Assembly: GCA_037893225.1 (NCBI GenBank)
Contig: JAZGUH010000402.1
Span: 186,001 to 250,000 of the forward strand
Reading direction: 5' to 3'
Origin: Hippasteria phrygiana
Lineage: Eukaryota; Echinodermata; Asteroidea; Valvatida; Goniasteridae
DNA length: 64,000 nucleotides
Made by a program: the position numbers and the translations under genes. Below the pieces are notes generated by a model. It searched no databases, was not told where the DNA came from, and saw nothing but the letters and a program-made list of their open reading frames with translations. Below are positions 64,000 to 64,000 of the stretch, in pieces. Every line of letters starts with the position of its first letter. Position 1 is the first letter of the stretch.

Positions 64000-64000
64000 C

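Overview
The window reads as animal nuclear DNA. It has spliced genes with GT/AG exon borders, tRNA-derived SINE copies, MITEs and fold-back elements, fragments of LINE, Crypton and Ngaro elements, many poly-G/poly-C tracts and very frequent TACATGTA-type words. A marine invertebrate is likely. A deuterostome such as a lancelet is only a guess, because no locus here fixes the species.

Layout. Bases 1-14,338 are non-coding and repeat-rich: SINE copies, fold-backs, and a large inverted repeat (6,616-7,588 against 10,102-11,133) whose arms each carry a cysteine-rich peptide relic. Bases 14,339-30,547 are one complete Polinton/Maverick (adintovirus-like) element of about 16.2 kb, with 227-bp terminal inverted repeats and a 5-bp target-site duplication (AGACA). 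It encodes a protein-primed family B DNA polymerase, a DDE integrase, a packaging ATPase, a major capsid protein, two tandem penton-like proteins, and a set of small membrane or coiled-coil proteins found in invertebrate Polintons. Polymerase, capsid gene and one small gene are each cut by a single in-frame stop with no frameshift, and no maturation protease is seen.

Bases about 33,040-38,080 hold a Ngaro-type tyrosine-recombinase retrotransposon (gag, RT-RNase H, tyrosine recombinase, SGNH hydrolase), with gag broken. Bases 42,060-44,690 form a structured repeat region. It has a 160-bp tandem array arranged as 320-bp dimers, ten perfect TGACGTCA palindromes (mostly in pairs 11 bp apart) and two CTCF-like sites.

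Bases 44,921-63,276 appear to contain a plus-strand type I membrane receptor gene. Four or five exons with matching phases give a Cys-rich ectodomain, a Thr/Pro stalk, a transmembrane helix and a Tyr tail. A large last exon at 62,468-63,276 carries a textbook ITAM, two YVN motifs and a proline-rich SH3-type motif. A minus-strand coiled-coil gene (exons at 55.2, 58.0, 59.0 and 59.4 kb) lies inside its introns, among LINE, Crypton and MITE debris.

Within the Polinton, polymerase and integrase would replicate and insert the element, while ATPase, capsid and penton proteins would package it. The broken polymerase and capsid suggest that this copy cannot act alone, unless the stops are sequence errors or are read through.
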